From positions 339,311 through 368,894 of the forward strand of contig NW_014577469.1 in NCBI RefSeq assembly GCF_000485595.1: 29,584 bases of DNA, in the 5' to 3' direction. A program made the translations under genes and the position numbers. The stretch comes from Priapulus caudatus. Its lineage: Eukaryota > Priapulida > Priapulimorpha > Priapulimorphida > Priapulidae. Of this stretch, positions 20,801 to 29,584 are shown in pieces (position 1 is the first letter of the stretch; each line of letters begins with the position of its first letter). The notes below the pieces were generated by a model. It ran no database searches. It was given only the letters and a program-made list of their open reading frames with translations, and was not told where the DNA came from.

Positions 20801-21334
20801 CACAGATTGTACGTTGTGTTGCTGTATCCATTACCTCAGAAGAGAGCTTAACATCCCTATGATAAGGCAGTCACCAAGGAAAAGGCAAGCTGTTATGGAT
20901 ATTCAGTCACTACAGTGAAAACTTTCCCAAGTGATCATTCCCCGCACGAGCCATGTTACCAGCCATGGCCCTGAAGGTTGCGACACGCTGTTGGCGGGCA
21001 TTGCCACGGGGATCGCTAAAGGGCAAGATGATTGCAAAACTCTTCGATGAGGGAAATGCAGCTTGAGCCTCCTGGAATTCAGCACTGCTGATGTGATGAT
21101 GGTGTTGCTCCCAGTCACACAGGCTTTGTCTCAGCATGCTCAACATGCATGAGTGCACATCCCATGACTGAGTCAAAGCATTTAAAGCTTGGAAAACAAG
21201 AGACAGGTAGAGACGAAGGAGCAAGCAGTACACCGACCAGCTCGTGCATCTGCAAATAAGGAGTGGCTGTCTGACCACCGCACCAATTAAGCATTCAAAG
21301 AAAGCATGTCAAAATAACACACTATTCAGTGCTG

Positions 21335-21640
21335 GTCATAGTCATCAGGGCCGTCTATGTCCCCCAGGGTACTGCCGGAACGTACCCTGGGTACGGTCCG
21401 ATATACCGAAACGTACCCTGGTCACTATTTGATATGGTTAGGGTTAGGGTTAGGGTTACGGTTGGGGTTAGGGTTAGGGTTAGGGTTAGGGAGTAGGCGT
21501 AGGCGACTCCCTAGACTCGTTAGTGGAGTGGGCGAGGTACGGTCCGGCATATTAGATAGTGCCAGGGTACGTTCCGGTATACCCCACCGTACCCAGGGTA
21601 CGTTCCGGCAGTACCCCGGGGGACATAGACCCTCTCAGCA
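21335..21640. mobile_element. Foldback element with interstitial TTAGGG repeats, MULE-like
   Basis: Inverted arms of about 85 bp (21353-21437 and 21549-21630) begin GTCTATGTCCCCC and contain TACTGCCGGAACGTACCC. Between them lie about nine TTAGGG units (21436-21491) and a short unique stretch. TCAGTGCTG occurs at both 21326-21334 and 21641-21649, a likely 9-bp target duplication, and in the interrupted gene this sequence should occur once. Long inverted arms plus 9 bp fit Mutator-like elements. There is no transposase. Confidence 0.75.
21436..21491. repeat. Interstitial telomere-type repeat (TTAGGG)n
   Basis: About nine units of TTAGGG with two altered units (TTACGG, TTGGGG). It forms part of the loop of the foldback element, so it is not a chromosome end. 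Confidence 0.92.
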
Positions 21641-21974
21641 TCAGTGCTGCATCTGGAGACATGCCCTACAAGAGCATCCAGACCTTGATCCCACGAAATA
21701 TGGCTGGGTAAGGGATGAGGAAACTAAGTCCCTACAGCCTGTCACTCTCCCTGTTACGACTCCCCCAGCACCAGATTACATACTCAAGCTCATCAAGTGT
21801 TCTTGTTCTTCGGAGAGTCCATGCAAGTCCCAGGGCTGTGGTTGTAACATTGGTAGACTGGCGTGTACAATGTTTTGCAATTGTCAGGGCAGTGCTGCAT
21901 GTTGTAATGAACAAACTAGAGTGGTCCAACACGCAGCCTTTAATGACGAGGAAGAGGAGGAGGAGGACGATTAA

Positions 21975-23100
21975 AGCCAACTGATTTTGTTTTGAAATTG
22001 TACCAGAAAATGTAAATTGTAGGTAACCTATAAAACTCATTTTCGTGGATTTTGCGTGTTTAACATAAGGGAAGGTTTAGCGGTAAATAAAAATCAATTT
22101 TTATGCCTAATCACAGACGTTTATGCTTGTATTAGTCTACAACTATTTCAAAATGTCAAATGCATCTGTAAATGATGGTATAATATAATTTTTACATGCA
22201 TTGACATCTCATTATTGGACACTAGGCTTTATTTAATCCAAATTCAATTGTTTATGATGCGGCTTTGAATAAATCTACATTAAATAAAATTCCCCACAAC
22301 TGAGCAACTGCCAGTTGTTAGAAATGCCTTATTTGGTGCAAGAACATAAGAAAACGAACAAAAGAAAAACTATATACCTCCATGCAAACCATATGCCCTA
22401 TTCTGCCGGACTATAAGGAAACCCCTGTAGTAAAAATTCTAATCTTTCATATAACTGGTACAAGACACTGCTGTACGCTACACATTGCAGGAGAAAATAT
22501 TCATATTACAGGTTCTTCACACGAACTTCATACATTACTGTACGGTAATATGCTACAAAGATCAATTTTAGAATAAATGAAAGTGTCAATGACACTATAG
22601 CTCACCTTGAGTGTAATAGAAGAGGGAGATGATATTTAAAACTCGGTATGTGTTTAATTTATGACGAACCGAAATGTTATAAAAAGGTCCTTATTCCCTG
22701 TTTTATACTAATAGAAATTTTACTGTTTTGTTTCAGGGTTAGTTTTGATGCAAAAATAAATGTTTCAGATCTGAAAGTCTGAAATCTGGGCAAGAGATGG
22801 TGCTACGCCTAAATGATCGCCATTTTGGTTTTCGATTATTGTGCATTATTATTCGATTATTACTGTAACAAAGAATCTAAAACACAGTATTACACGTAAG
22901 TATGATTAGGTAGGTAGGTAGGTAAATTTAAAAAAATCGAATGAATCAAGATGGCCATTTCCATTTTTGCCAAAAAGTGGGCGTGGTTCGAAAGTAGGTC
23001 AACTGGCTTGCCCCAACATAGGACGTTCACATCTATCCCATAGGAGTAACAACTGTATGCAATTTGAAACATGTGTGTCAAACGGTTCTCAAGTTATCGT
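21975..23100. other. Non-coding stretch with TAGG microsatellite
   Basis: AT-rich sequence with no recognisable gene. It contains (TAGG)n at 22909-22924. Open frames here are short and unsupported. Confidence 0.6.
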
Positions 23101-23115
23101 TGACCGTAGCTAAAT

Positions 23116-23157
23116 GTTGACGGAGGGACGGATGGATGGACGGACAGACGGACGTAC
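23116..23157. repeat. GGAC/GGAT microsatellite
   Basis: GACGGAGGGACGGATGGATG followed by further GGAC units, then CGCCCCATGGCAATAGCTCA, a combination seen at the ends of dispersed repeats in invertebrate genomes (from memory). Confidence 0.7.
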
Positions 23158-23399
23158 GACGCCCCATGGCAATAGCTCATCTTGACGATGTCAGAATGAT
23201 TCAAAATCCACGTAGGGTAACACAGTAGAGCTGTGCCCCGTAAAGGCTGTCCAGGCCTCTTCTTCATGCATGTCCATAACTTCACTAGACCAGGACGCCC
23301 AGCATCTTTAGGATCCGGGCAGAGCAACACCCTCATTACCACCCTCATGGATTTAGATTTGCCCTCCCCCAAACCAAGGGGAGGCAGCGAGCAGCATCC

Positions 23400-24600
23400 C
23401 ACCCTCTTCGAATCACAGCAACAAGAAAAGGAGAAGACAGACGAATGACTCGCCAGTCAAGCAACCACGTAAAGTCATAGGGATCTGTCCAACAGACAAC
23501 CAGGCTTCGCCTTTTCATGGGGCCGATCGGCCCAAGCCCCGTAAACAGCCCCATCTCCGGTGTCCACATGGCTTTTTTCCTGGCCCCATCAAATTTTGAG
23601 ATTCCCAGAATCAAAAACGAAAATCAGCCCCATCAAGTAAATGACAGGACCTTTTTTAGGCCCCATGGTTTTCTCAGATGGCGAAAGCTGGGACACCCCT
23701 ATAATGATAGATGCTGCAACATCACCAATCAGGATCAATATCAACAGAAACGCACCTGGGTTGCGAGTACCCAAAGAAGCTGAACCAGCCTTCCGAAAGC
23801 TGCGGAATCTGAAGGACAAGCTTCACAGGTACAAGACTCACAGATCTCGTATGAAAGAGAGCGTGAGGCACCAAAACTTCCCACCTAGCTTGGAGCTAAA
23901 GCTGCTGCCATTCGTCGGCAAACACGATGACGAGTTCATGGTGTCGTGGCACACCTCTCTCTCACAATTTCAAGCACATATGGCCCAACTAACTATCAAC
24001 TACGCAAAGGATACCGAAGAACAACTGAGCGCATGCGGAGATTAAATCCACCTACGGGGAGCTGGTACAAACTACAGGCTCCACAGCGAAGGCCAGGGAA
24101 ATAGAAGCCTGTGTGGATGCACTCAACAAACGCGTAGCACAACGGCAACAATCCCTACGCAACAGAAAACCTAAACAAGCACACACTGGGGAAAGAACAA
24201 CCCACCCTACCAAAAATTCACCACGCATTCTTCCTTCACATGTAACTCTAAGAACCTAATCTATGAAATCTCTTGTCGCAAATGCCCCTCGGCCAGATAC
24301 ATAGGTGAGACCCAGCGTAGACTTAAAGATCGAAATGTTGACCCCCCCCCCCGAGATATTTCCAAATGAGATACGAGCAAACCCGTCAGTGCTCATTTTT
24401 CACACGACAACCACATCCCAGCAGACTTCCTGCGCACGATCCCAGCGGCACCGAGAAAATATTTTCAACCGCCCCCCACCCCTGACCAACCCCATACTAT
24501 CCGCATCAGAACGAAAAGAGAAGCGTATTGGACTGAACCTAAACACCATCCAGCCACACGGACTCCGGGATGGATAAAAGACAGCCCTTTCTGTCACTCG
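23400..24600 (+). pseudogene. Penelope-like element remnant with GIY-YIG endonuclease fragment
   Basis: The 3' part encodes FTCNSKNLIYEISCRKC then RYIGETQRRLKDR (24237-24336). This is the zinc-knuckle-like CxxC and YIGET start of the GIY-YIG endonuclease of Penelope-like retroelements. A later frame gives RKEKRIGLNLNTIQPHGL (about 24510-24570), the usual C-terminal block. Upstream, 23641-24045 encodes a 134-residue stretch ending at a frameshift near 24040, continuing as EIKSTYGELVQTT and ACVDALNKRVAQRQQSL. No reverse transcriptase (RT) lies between this part and the endonuclease. A C-run at 24343 coincides with a frame break. It is a broken, probably internally deleted copy. Confidence 0.7.
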
Positions 24601-24619
24601 TTTGGGATACGCTGGTAGT

Positions 24620-25017
24620 ATACTCAATGTGTTTCTGACTTTTCACTCTCCAGTAACAACTAACAATTATTGCATTGACTTTACTACTATTTTTACAGCG
24701 GAGGATCTCGCATTGCAATTTAACAATGCCCTGTGTTCAACATGCATCATTTGTAGGGAATATGATTGGCTGATTTGTTGATGCCGACAACTCAACGGCA
24801 AAATAATACATGCCGATTGGTTGTATTGAGTGTAAGATATATTGTTCTACTAGCACTATGACACAGCCCTTCGCTCCCCATGTGACACAGCAAAGGGTTG
24901 CAGAGTTAACCTGCACAATCCTAGGTTGGGACCCCAGCTCTCATTTTCGCAAATGTACTAAACTAATCCAAGGTGCTAAACTAAGATTGGGTCCAGTTGT
25001 ACTGTTCTACTTTTAAG
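24620..25017. other. Non-coding stretch between mobile remnants
   Basis: No gene, RNA or clear repeat was recognised here. It lies between the Penelope-like remnant and the 25018-25690 foldback element. Confidence 0.5.
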
Positions 25018-25690
25018 CTGGGTTTACATTATCAACTTTTTCTTGAAAAGTTGACGAGCTGTCGACTGAAAATCGGCAGTGTAAAGTGTAAACGCAAAAT
25101 TTGAGCGCTCAACAGGTTGATATTAACTGGTTGAGAGACTAGAATATGTTCTATTTGAACGTTTTCACTGAATTGACCAATTTTTTGGCCAGTCAGCCAC
25201 TCCAACAATAGCAATCAGGGGGGTGTGTCCCTCCAACCAAGGGGAGCACGTTTTTCGGCGCCGCACTAGTACGACTTAATACATGCAAAAATGCATGTCT
25301 ACATTGCCTCGCGCGCACAATGTGGGTCAAATGTTGGGCAACGTGCGGGTCATTTCGGGGTGACGTGGATATGCATTTTTACATGTATTAATACACGCCA
25401 GCCTGGCACTGACAGCAAAAACATGCTCTCCCCCTGGGTGGAGGGACACGCCTCCTGATTGCTGTTCTCTGAGTGGCCGTATGGCAAAAACATTTACAAT
25501 TCGCAAACACCGAGTTGGGGAAATCGAACATGTTTAAACTCCCAACTGGTTGGTAGATTGTTGCTCCATTACCAGTTGCGCGTGTGACTTTTACATTTAC
25601 ACTGCCGATTGTTGGTTGTATAACTGCGAAATTGGTCCAATTCAGCAATTTTCCAGCAGAACGTCAGTAGTGAAAACCAATCTTTACATG
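25018..25690. mobile_element. Long foldback element (diverged inverted arms)
   Basis: The left arm, about 25018-25303, is the diverged reverse complement of about 25362-25690. Clear pairs are AATCGGCAGTGTAAA (left) with its complement in the right arm; GCAATCAGG..GTGTCCCTCC with GGAGGGACACGCCTCCTGAT; and TTAATACATGCAAAAATGCA with TGCATTTTTACATGTATTAA at the loop. The loop is about 58 bp. There is no transposase. The minus-strand open frame at 25388-25648 lies in the right arm and is not a gene. Confidence 0.78.
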
Positions 25691-25815
25691 TACTCATCTC
25701 TCCCACACGTGTGAAACTCCACTGATAGCAATGAAATATTGAAATACTATGAGTGTATGCCTAATAAATACAAAGCTAATACTTTTATTAATAATGGAAT
25801 AAATTGAACAAATTT

Positions 25816-25877
25816 AAGGGCCTGTTCAAACTTGTAAGGGCCTGTTCAAGTTGTATAAGGGCCTGTTTAAATTTTGG
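25816..25877. repeat. 20-bp tandem repeat, 3 units
   Basis: Short counterpart of the 17425-17586 array in the second copy of the 8.4-kb unit, ending in the same AAATTTTGGGTGGGCC sequence. Confidence 0.9.
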
Positions 25878-26130
25878 GTGGGCCTGCACACATTTTGGCT
25901 AATTTCATGCCCTGTTGCACCATAATAACTATGTAGGAAAGCGCCAAGTGTAGGAAAGCGCCGGCTTTTCCACACTTATTGTTTACATTTATAATTTCCC
26001 ATGAGTCTGCATGAGCTTCGCCGCACGGCGTAAGCAACCAATATAACACCAATATCAATCGCGCCATATCCGCCGGGTGATATGCTGGTGTCATTATATA
26101 TCTATTATGGACCGGACTTGTTGACGCCAA
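25867..26130 (-). CDS. Unrecognised ORF, second copy
   Basis: 87-codon counterpart of 17577-17891, starting at an internal Met because the upstream part is altered. It has the same putative signal peptide and second hydrophobic stretch. Function unknown. Confidence 0.25.
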   Translation of the reverse strand: MASTSPVHNRYIMTPAYHPADMARLILVLYWLLTPCGEAHADSWEIINVNNKCGKAGAFLHLALSYIVIMVQQGMKLAKMCAGPPKI

Positions 26131-28744
26131 ACTCGCAGGGAGAAGCGGACTTGGCCCTCATCCCTGCCGCAGCACGGTCCACGGTCCTAATCCTATTCCT
26201 TCTATACTCCTCCTTGCCACATTCCCCTCCTACTCGAGGACTCGGCTCTGATCCTTTGACTCCGATAGTCCGTTTGTTGTCCTGCTCCGATCGTGCCTAG
26301 TTATTCTCACACACAGTCCAGCGATAATTCTCTGTCCATCTTCTACCCTCTATCTTCACCCTGGCTGAGCGTCTTCGCGAACCTCCTTACTAAGGTACGA
26401 AATCACTGGTATTCTCTGTGTGTAGGCATCTGTGTAGTTTCGTGGAGTTGTGTTAATTTAGACTGTTAAGAGTATATTCTGTGGTACAATAGAACATACG
26501 GAGAGTAGCTTTATAATACTGCGTTTGTGTTATCTATCTGTGCTATCTATCGTGGACTCTATCGACGCAACCTGTTACTACCCTTAAGGAACGGGTGCCA
26601 CTAGCGCACCTACTAAACCGTAGAACCTGTGGGATCAGCAAGCTGAGTGGCTTGCTTAGAACTATCCTGAACAGAGGCGTTTAAACCTTGGACATAAAGT
26701 TAAACCGGTCTGAGCTCTGCAAGTCTACTTGGCAAAAAATAAACAGTCCTCACTTACACAGAAGAACGTGAGGACAAGTCACAACCCAGATATTATCAGG
26801 AATATTTAAAACAACCCAGTTTTGCTGACATTATAAATACCAATAACACAGATTATAGATATAATATGCCTGATATTTTAACCATGTCTACAGTGCAAAA
26901 AACATGTTCATAATGCTATCCCTACAAACACAATCAATTACGCAAACATAATTGACTATGCCTGCAGTCAGTAAGAATGGGCCCCCAACGCTGTAAAAAC
27001 GTCAGTGCATACACTATAGCTCTAGTACTATAGACCTTCACTCTGCCACAGGCCTGAAGGGCAATAGTACTAGAGCTATGTATAAACGTGCCCTTGGTTG
27101 CGAACAGCAAACATTAAATTTATTGGTCAACTATCATCAATTTTCCATTTCTACTGTAGAAACACCATATTCATCATGCAATCAAACAGAAGTTAGAAAA
27201 ATGCAATTCAATAATTTGGTGTGTACTAGGATGACATGATACCATGCAGCTGGGACATCTTCATTCTACTGTTCTAATATAAGGATGACTATATCTACCC
27301 ACGACTCACCTGACGCAAGGAATTTGCGTGACCAAAGTGGCACATATCATAGCTGCAACAAAACAAAAAAATGCAACTTAATGACAACAAATAAATAATT
27401 TAGGATTAGGTAGAAATCCAACTAACAGGTGTTTTTACGAAATGTTGAACTTGTAAAATGATTTTGTTGACAATTTACTGCAATTTTCACATCCCATGAC
27501 CATACAGAATTAACAACAATGTTAAGATAACTGAAGTTGCTATCACATAGTTCCATGTAAAGCTTAGAGCAGGGTTCTCCCTAGGCCTTCACTGCATATC
27601 TGGTCTGAAATGCCTTCAAAGACAATGCTAATTTAATATACAACATCCCATAAATCATCTGACATGCCTCAACTGTTATGCCTTAACATACTTAAATCGA
27701 TATGTATTAATTTCTAATTGACAATTGTGTCTATTTTCGAGAATCCCAAGACATGCATTATACATGCATCCCAACAGTCCCGCTACTATGTATTGGGACA
27801 CATATGACAAGTGTAATCAAGCCCAATTAGCAATTAAGGGTGAATTGCCAGATTGCTCGACATCCCTTGCGTAATTCCTAATAGTCCGGCAGAAAAGATG
27901 GCTTTTTTGCTTGAACCTTGCAATTGGGTATATAGTTTTTTTTATTGCTCTAAAAGTTTGCCTTCATAGTCTACTTCAATGATCCACCAACTGTCACTCT
28001 GGCAGTGGTGGGGAATTTACTCTACATACCCTTTATTTAATACTAGCTGCGGGTAACCGCTGCGCTGCAAAATCGTGCTACTAATTCATACTACTAATAA
28101 TCGGACACAATAGGAACATTGGGTAAAAATGGAGAATAACATTGCACACAATATCAATATTTACAAATCAGTCTAATAAGATAATAAGTATGGTAAAAAA
28201 CTGTTACGTATGACATTTAGGTATTCACCAGCACAACCACTTAGACCCCTCGAATGATAGAACTATCGGTGCTAAATGACAACAAAGTTATTATCACAGA
28301 CACTGTCGAATGGCTTGCACTTCATTTCAAAGCCTCTGATAAGACAAGTGTCTTTTCGTCTTATTCTGCTGGTGCAGATGTTTAGAGATTCACTCGGCGG
28401 TCGGTCCAACTGTGGCTCCCACGTTCAGCTGTCCGTGGTCAGAGAAAGCAGGCACTGTCGGAGAGTCGCAGTGCCCACTTGTAGAGGGTTTCAAAGGGAA
28501 TATTACAACGCAGCCGCTAAGGATGGGGGATGTAATATCTCGTCTTTGACATGGTATATTCAAATACACAGCCACCAATGTTTCAGCCCGCAAGGCACGG
28601 CGGTTCCAGGTGCGTATGTTACGGCGTTCCCACTTACGGGCAGTCATCACTTGCTCGCCCTCCACACAGAACCAGGATTTATAAACATCTCTCGAAACAG
28701 AGCACACTGTATCAAGAGTTTTATTTTGTGAGGACTTCTAGGTG

Positions 28745-29490
28745 ACACTGCGGACTGTACTGGCGGAGGCCATCCCCGCACACGTTAGTCATTACTGGCC
28801 AAGAATGAAGTGCCGTGTAGAGGATTTTCTCCATACCGGATTTAGTATTCAGAGAACAGGTCCCTCAGGACAGCCATGAGAAAGCAGACCATCAATCGTC
28901 AGCAGCATCAGCGATAACATGCGAGCGACACAGAAGAGAAAGAGAAGTCATTGTTGAGGCAGATGACACAGGATGTGTACGTCTGTGCTTGCCTGTACGC
29001 ATCTGACCTCAAATGAGAGGCTTCACATCCCTGATGATAAGGTGCAGTCACCAAGGAAGCGCAGAAAGCTAGTTATGCGTATTAGGTTACTGACGTGATA
29101 TAACTTATCCAGTATCATTCCCGAATGTTCTACCAGCCCATGCCCTGACAGGCTTGCGACACTCGGCTTCCCATGTGCGCACGCGGATCGGAAGGGCAAG
29201 ATGTTGAAACTCTTCGAGGAAGGGAAATGCGCTTTGGCCTCCTTGGGCAATCAGCTGCTGACTTTGATCGATGTTTGCTCAGTCCACAGCTTTTGTCTCA
29301 GGCATGCTACAACATGCATGACTAGCAAAAAATCATTGACTCGAGTCAAGGCATTAAAGTTGGGAAACAAGACAGGATGAGAAAAGAGCAACAGGTACAC
29401 GAAGCTGTGCACTCTGGCAACCCACAATGAAGCACTTCAAGAAAATGTCACATACAGACTATCATGTGTCATAGTCATAGCGGCCGTCTA
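28745..29490 (+). pseudogene. Degraded second copy of the CXC-family gene (5' part)
   Basis: Nucleotide counterpart of 20582-21350 in the duplicated unit, including GTTGAGGCAGATGACACAG (the VEADDTD segment, about 28955) and the GCGACAC region. It carries many one-base deletions. The CXC-coding 3' end would lie past the window edge, if it exists. Confidence 0.65.
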
Positions 29491-29584
29491 TGAATCACCC
29501 AGGGTGACTGCCGGAGTACCTGGTACCGGTCGGCATTATACACGACACGTCCCTGGTCACCCTTTTGTTGTTTTGAAGCTTTGA

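Larger units (their letters stand above)
20582..21974 (+). pseudogene. Decayed gene of an invertebrate multicopy family with C-terminal CXC (tesmin/TSO1-like) domain
   Basis: Fragments in successive frames follow one family order: ADTRSVTDTAIKC, then SFVEADDTD and IHYLRRELN (20790-20870), a GCDT block (about 20970), GKCSLSLLEFS (about 21050), a MTES block and EAFKE-like remnant (about 21160-21300), and finally CIWRHALQEHPDLDPTKYGW (from about 21650). The last stretch is a long clean frame with KCSCSSESPCKSQGCGCN, CTMFCNCQGSAACCNEQT and an acidic tail DEEEEEEDD ending in TAA at 21972. Cysteine spacing fits a CXC DNA-binding motif. Stops and frameshifts break the upstream part, and a foldback element splits it at 21335-21640. 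The family is known to me as uncharacterised, repeat-like proteins in marine invertebrates; its function is not established. Confidence 0.72.
17323..25716. repeat. 8.4-kb unit, copy 1 (start repeated at 25717)
   Basis: The sequence from AACTCCACTGATAGCAATGA onward recurs at 25717 and can be followed in order to the end of the window (about 21430 in this copy). The first ~500 bp differ by only a few substitutions and by the number of 20-bp units. After about 26150 the second copy has many one-base deletions. 17587-20581 has no gene I recognise. Confidence 0.85.
25717..29584. repeat. 8.4-kb unit, copy 2 (incomplete, noisy)
   Basis: Repeats 17323-21430 in the same orientation. It starts directly after the foldback element at 25018-25690. 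It includes three 20-bp units, the same minus-strand open frame (25867-26130), a degraded copy of the CXC-family gene (28745-29490) and the left arm of the TTAGGG-bearing foldback. Beyond about 29560 it no longer matches copy 1. Confidence 0.85.

Noticed and set aside
20910-21278. 122-codon minus-strand open frame
   Set aside because: It is antisense to the decayed CXC-family gene, whose motifs read on the plus strand.
21436-21491. Chromosome-end telomere
   Set aside because: Only about nine units, enclosed by inverted arms and followed by coding-like sequence, so interstitial.

Overview
The window is eukaryotic, from an invertebrate animal. It has GT-AG introns in a conserved animal gene, long minisatellites, several small DNA transposons, a Penelope-type GIY-YIG remnant and an interstitial TTAGGG tract. 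A marine invertebrate is plausible, but the taxon cannot be fixed from this sequence. There is no bacterial-style operon.

The one clear host gene is PCYT2 (CTP:phosphoethanolamine cytidylyltransferase, CDP-ethanolamine branch of the Kennedy pathway). It lies on the minus strand and its coding exons run from 17149 down to 8371. Eleven exons join in frame with canonical splice sites. They cover the protein from just after the first active-site motif to the conserved RRG..NSGSGMTT block near the C terminus. The first exon (first HxGH motif) and the last exon are not visible. The notable point is that one exon of the N-terminal catalytic domain occurs twice, at 15276-15351 and 15025-15100. Both copies are 76 bp, intact and correctly spliced, and they encode diverged versions of one 25-residue segment. 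Joining both would break the frame, so this looks like a mutually exclusive exon pair.

Layout. 1-2219: noisy copy A of a block holding the PCYT2 exon EPLRRG (49-145) and a long foldback repeat, split by a 624-bp Tc1-like insertion. 2220-3830: 26-bp minisatellite. 3840-6310: simple repeats, a degenerate ~37-bp repeat and a GT-rich minisatellite. 6671-8334: minisatellite of alternating ~22/24-bp units. 8335-9829: copy B of the block, with an intact exon and an empty Tc1-like site. 9830-10338: the 26-bp minisatellite again. 10413-17149: clean PCYT2 exons and introns, with a 753-bp hAT-like MITE and a ~95-bp MITE in introns. 17323 onward: an ~8.4-kb unit that starts again at 25717. It contains a 20-bp tandem repeat, a decayed gene of a CXC-domain family (20582-21974) interrupted by a foldback element carrying TTAGGG repeats, a Penelope-like remnant (about 23400-24600) and another foldback element (25018-25690).

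Sequence quality is uneven. Copy A/copy B and the second 8.4-kb copy differ by many one-base indels, the usual mark of unpolished long-read patches. Clean stretches such as 10040-17880 lie between them. The two duplications may be real, or may be two haplotypes or repeat-flanked reads placed end to end. Frameshifts inside the noisy parts should not be read as biology.
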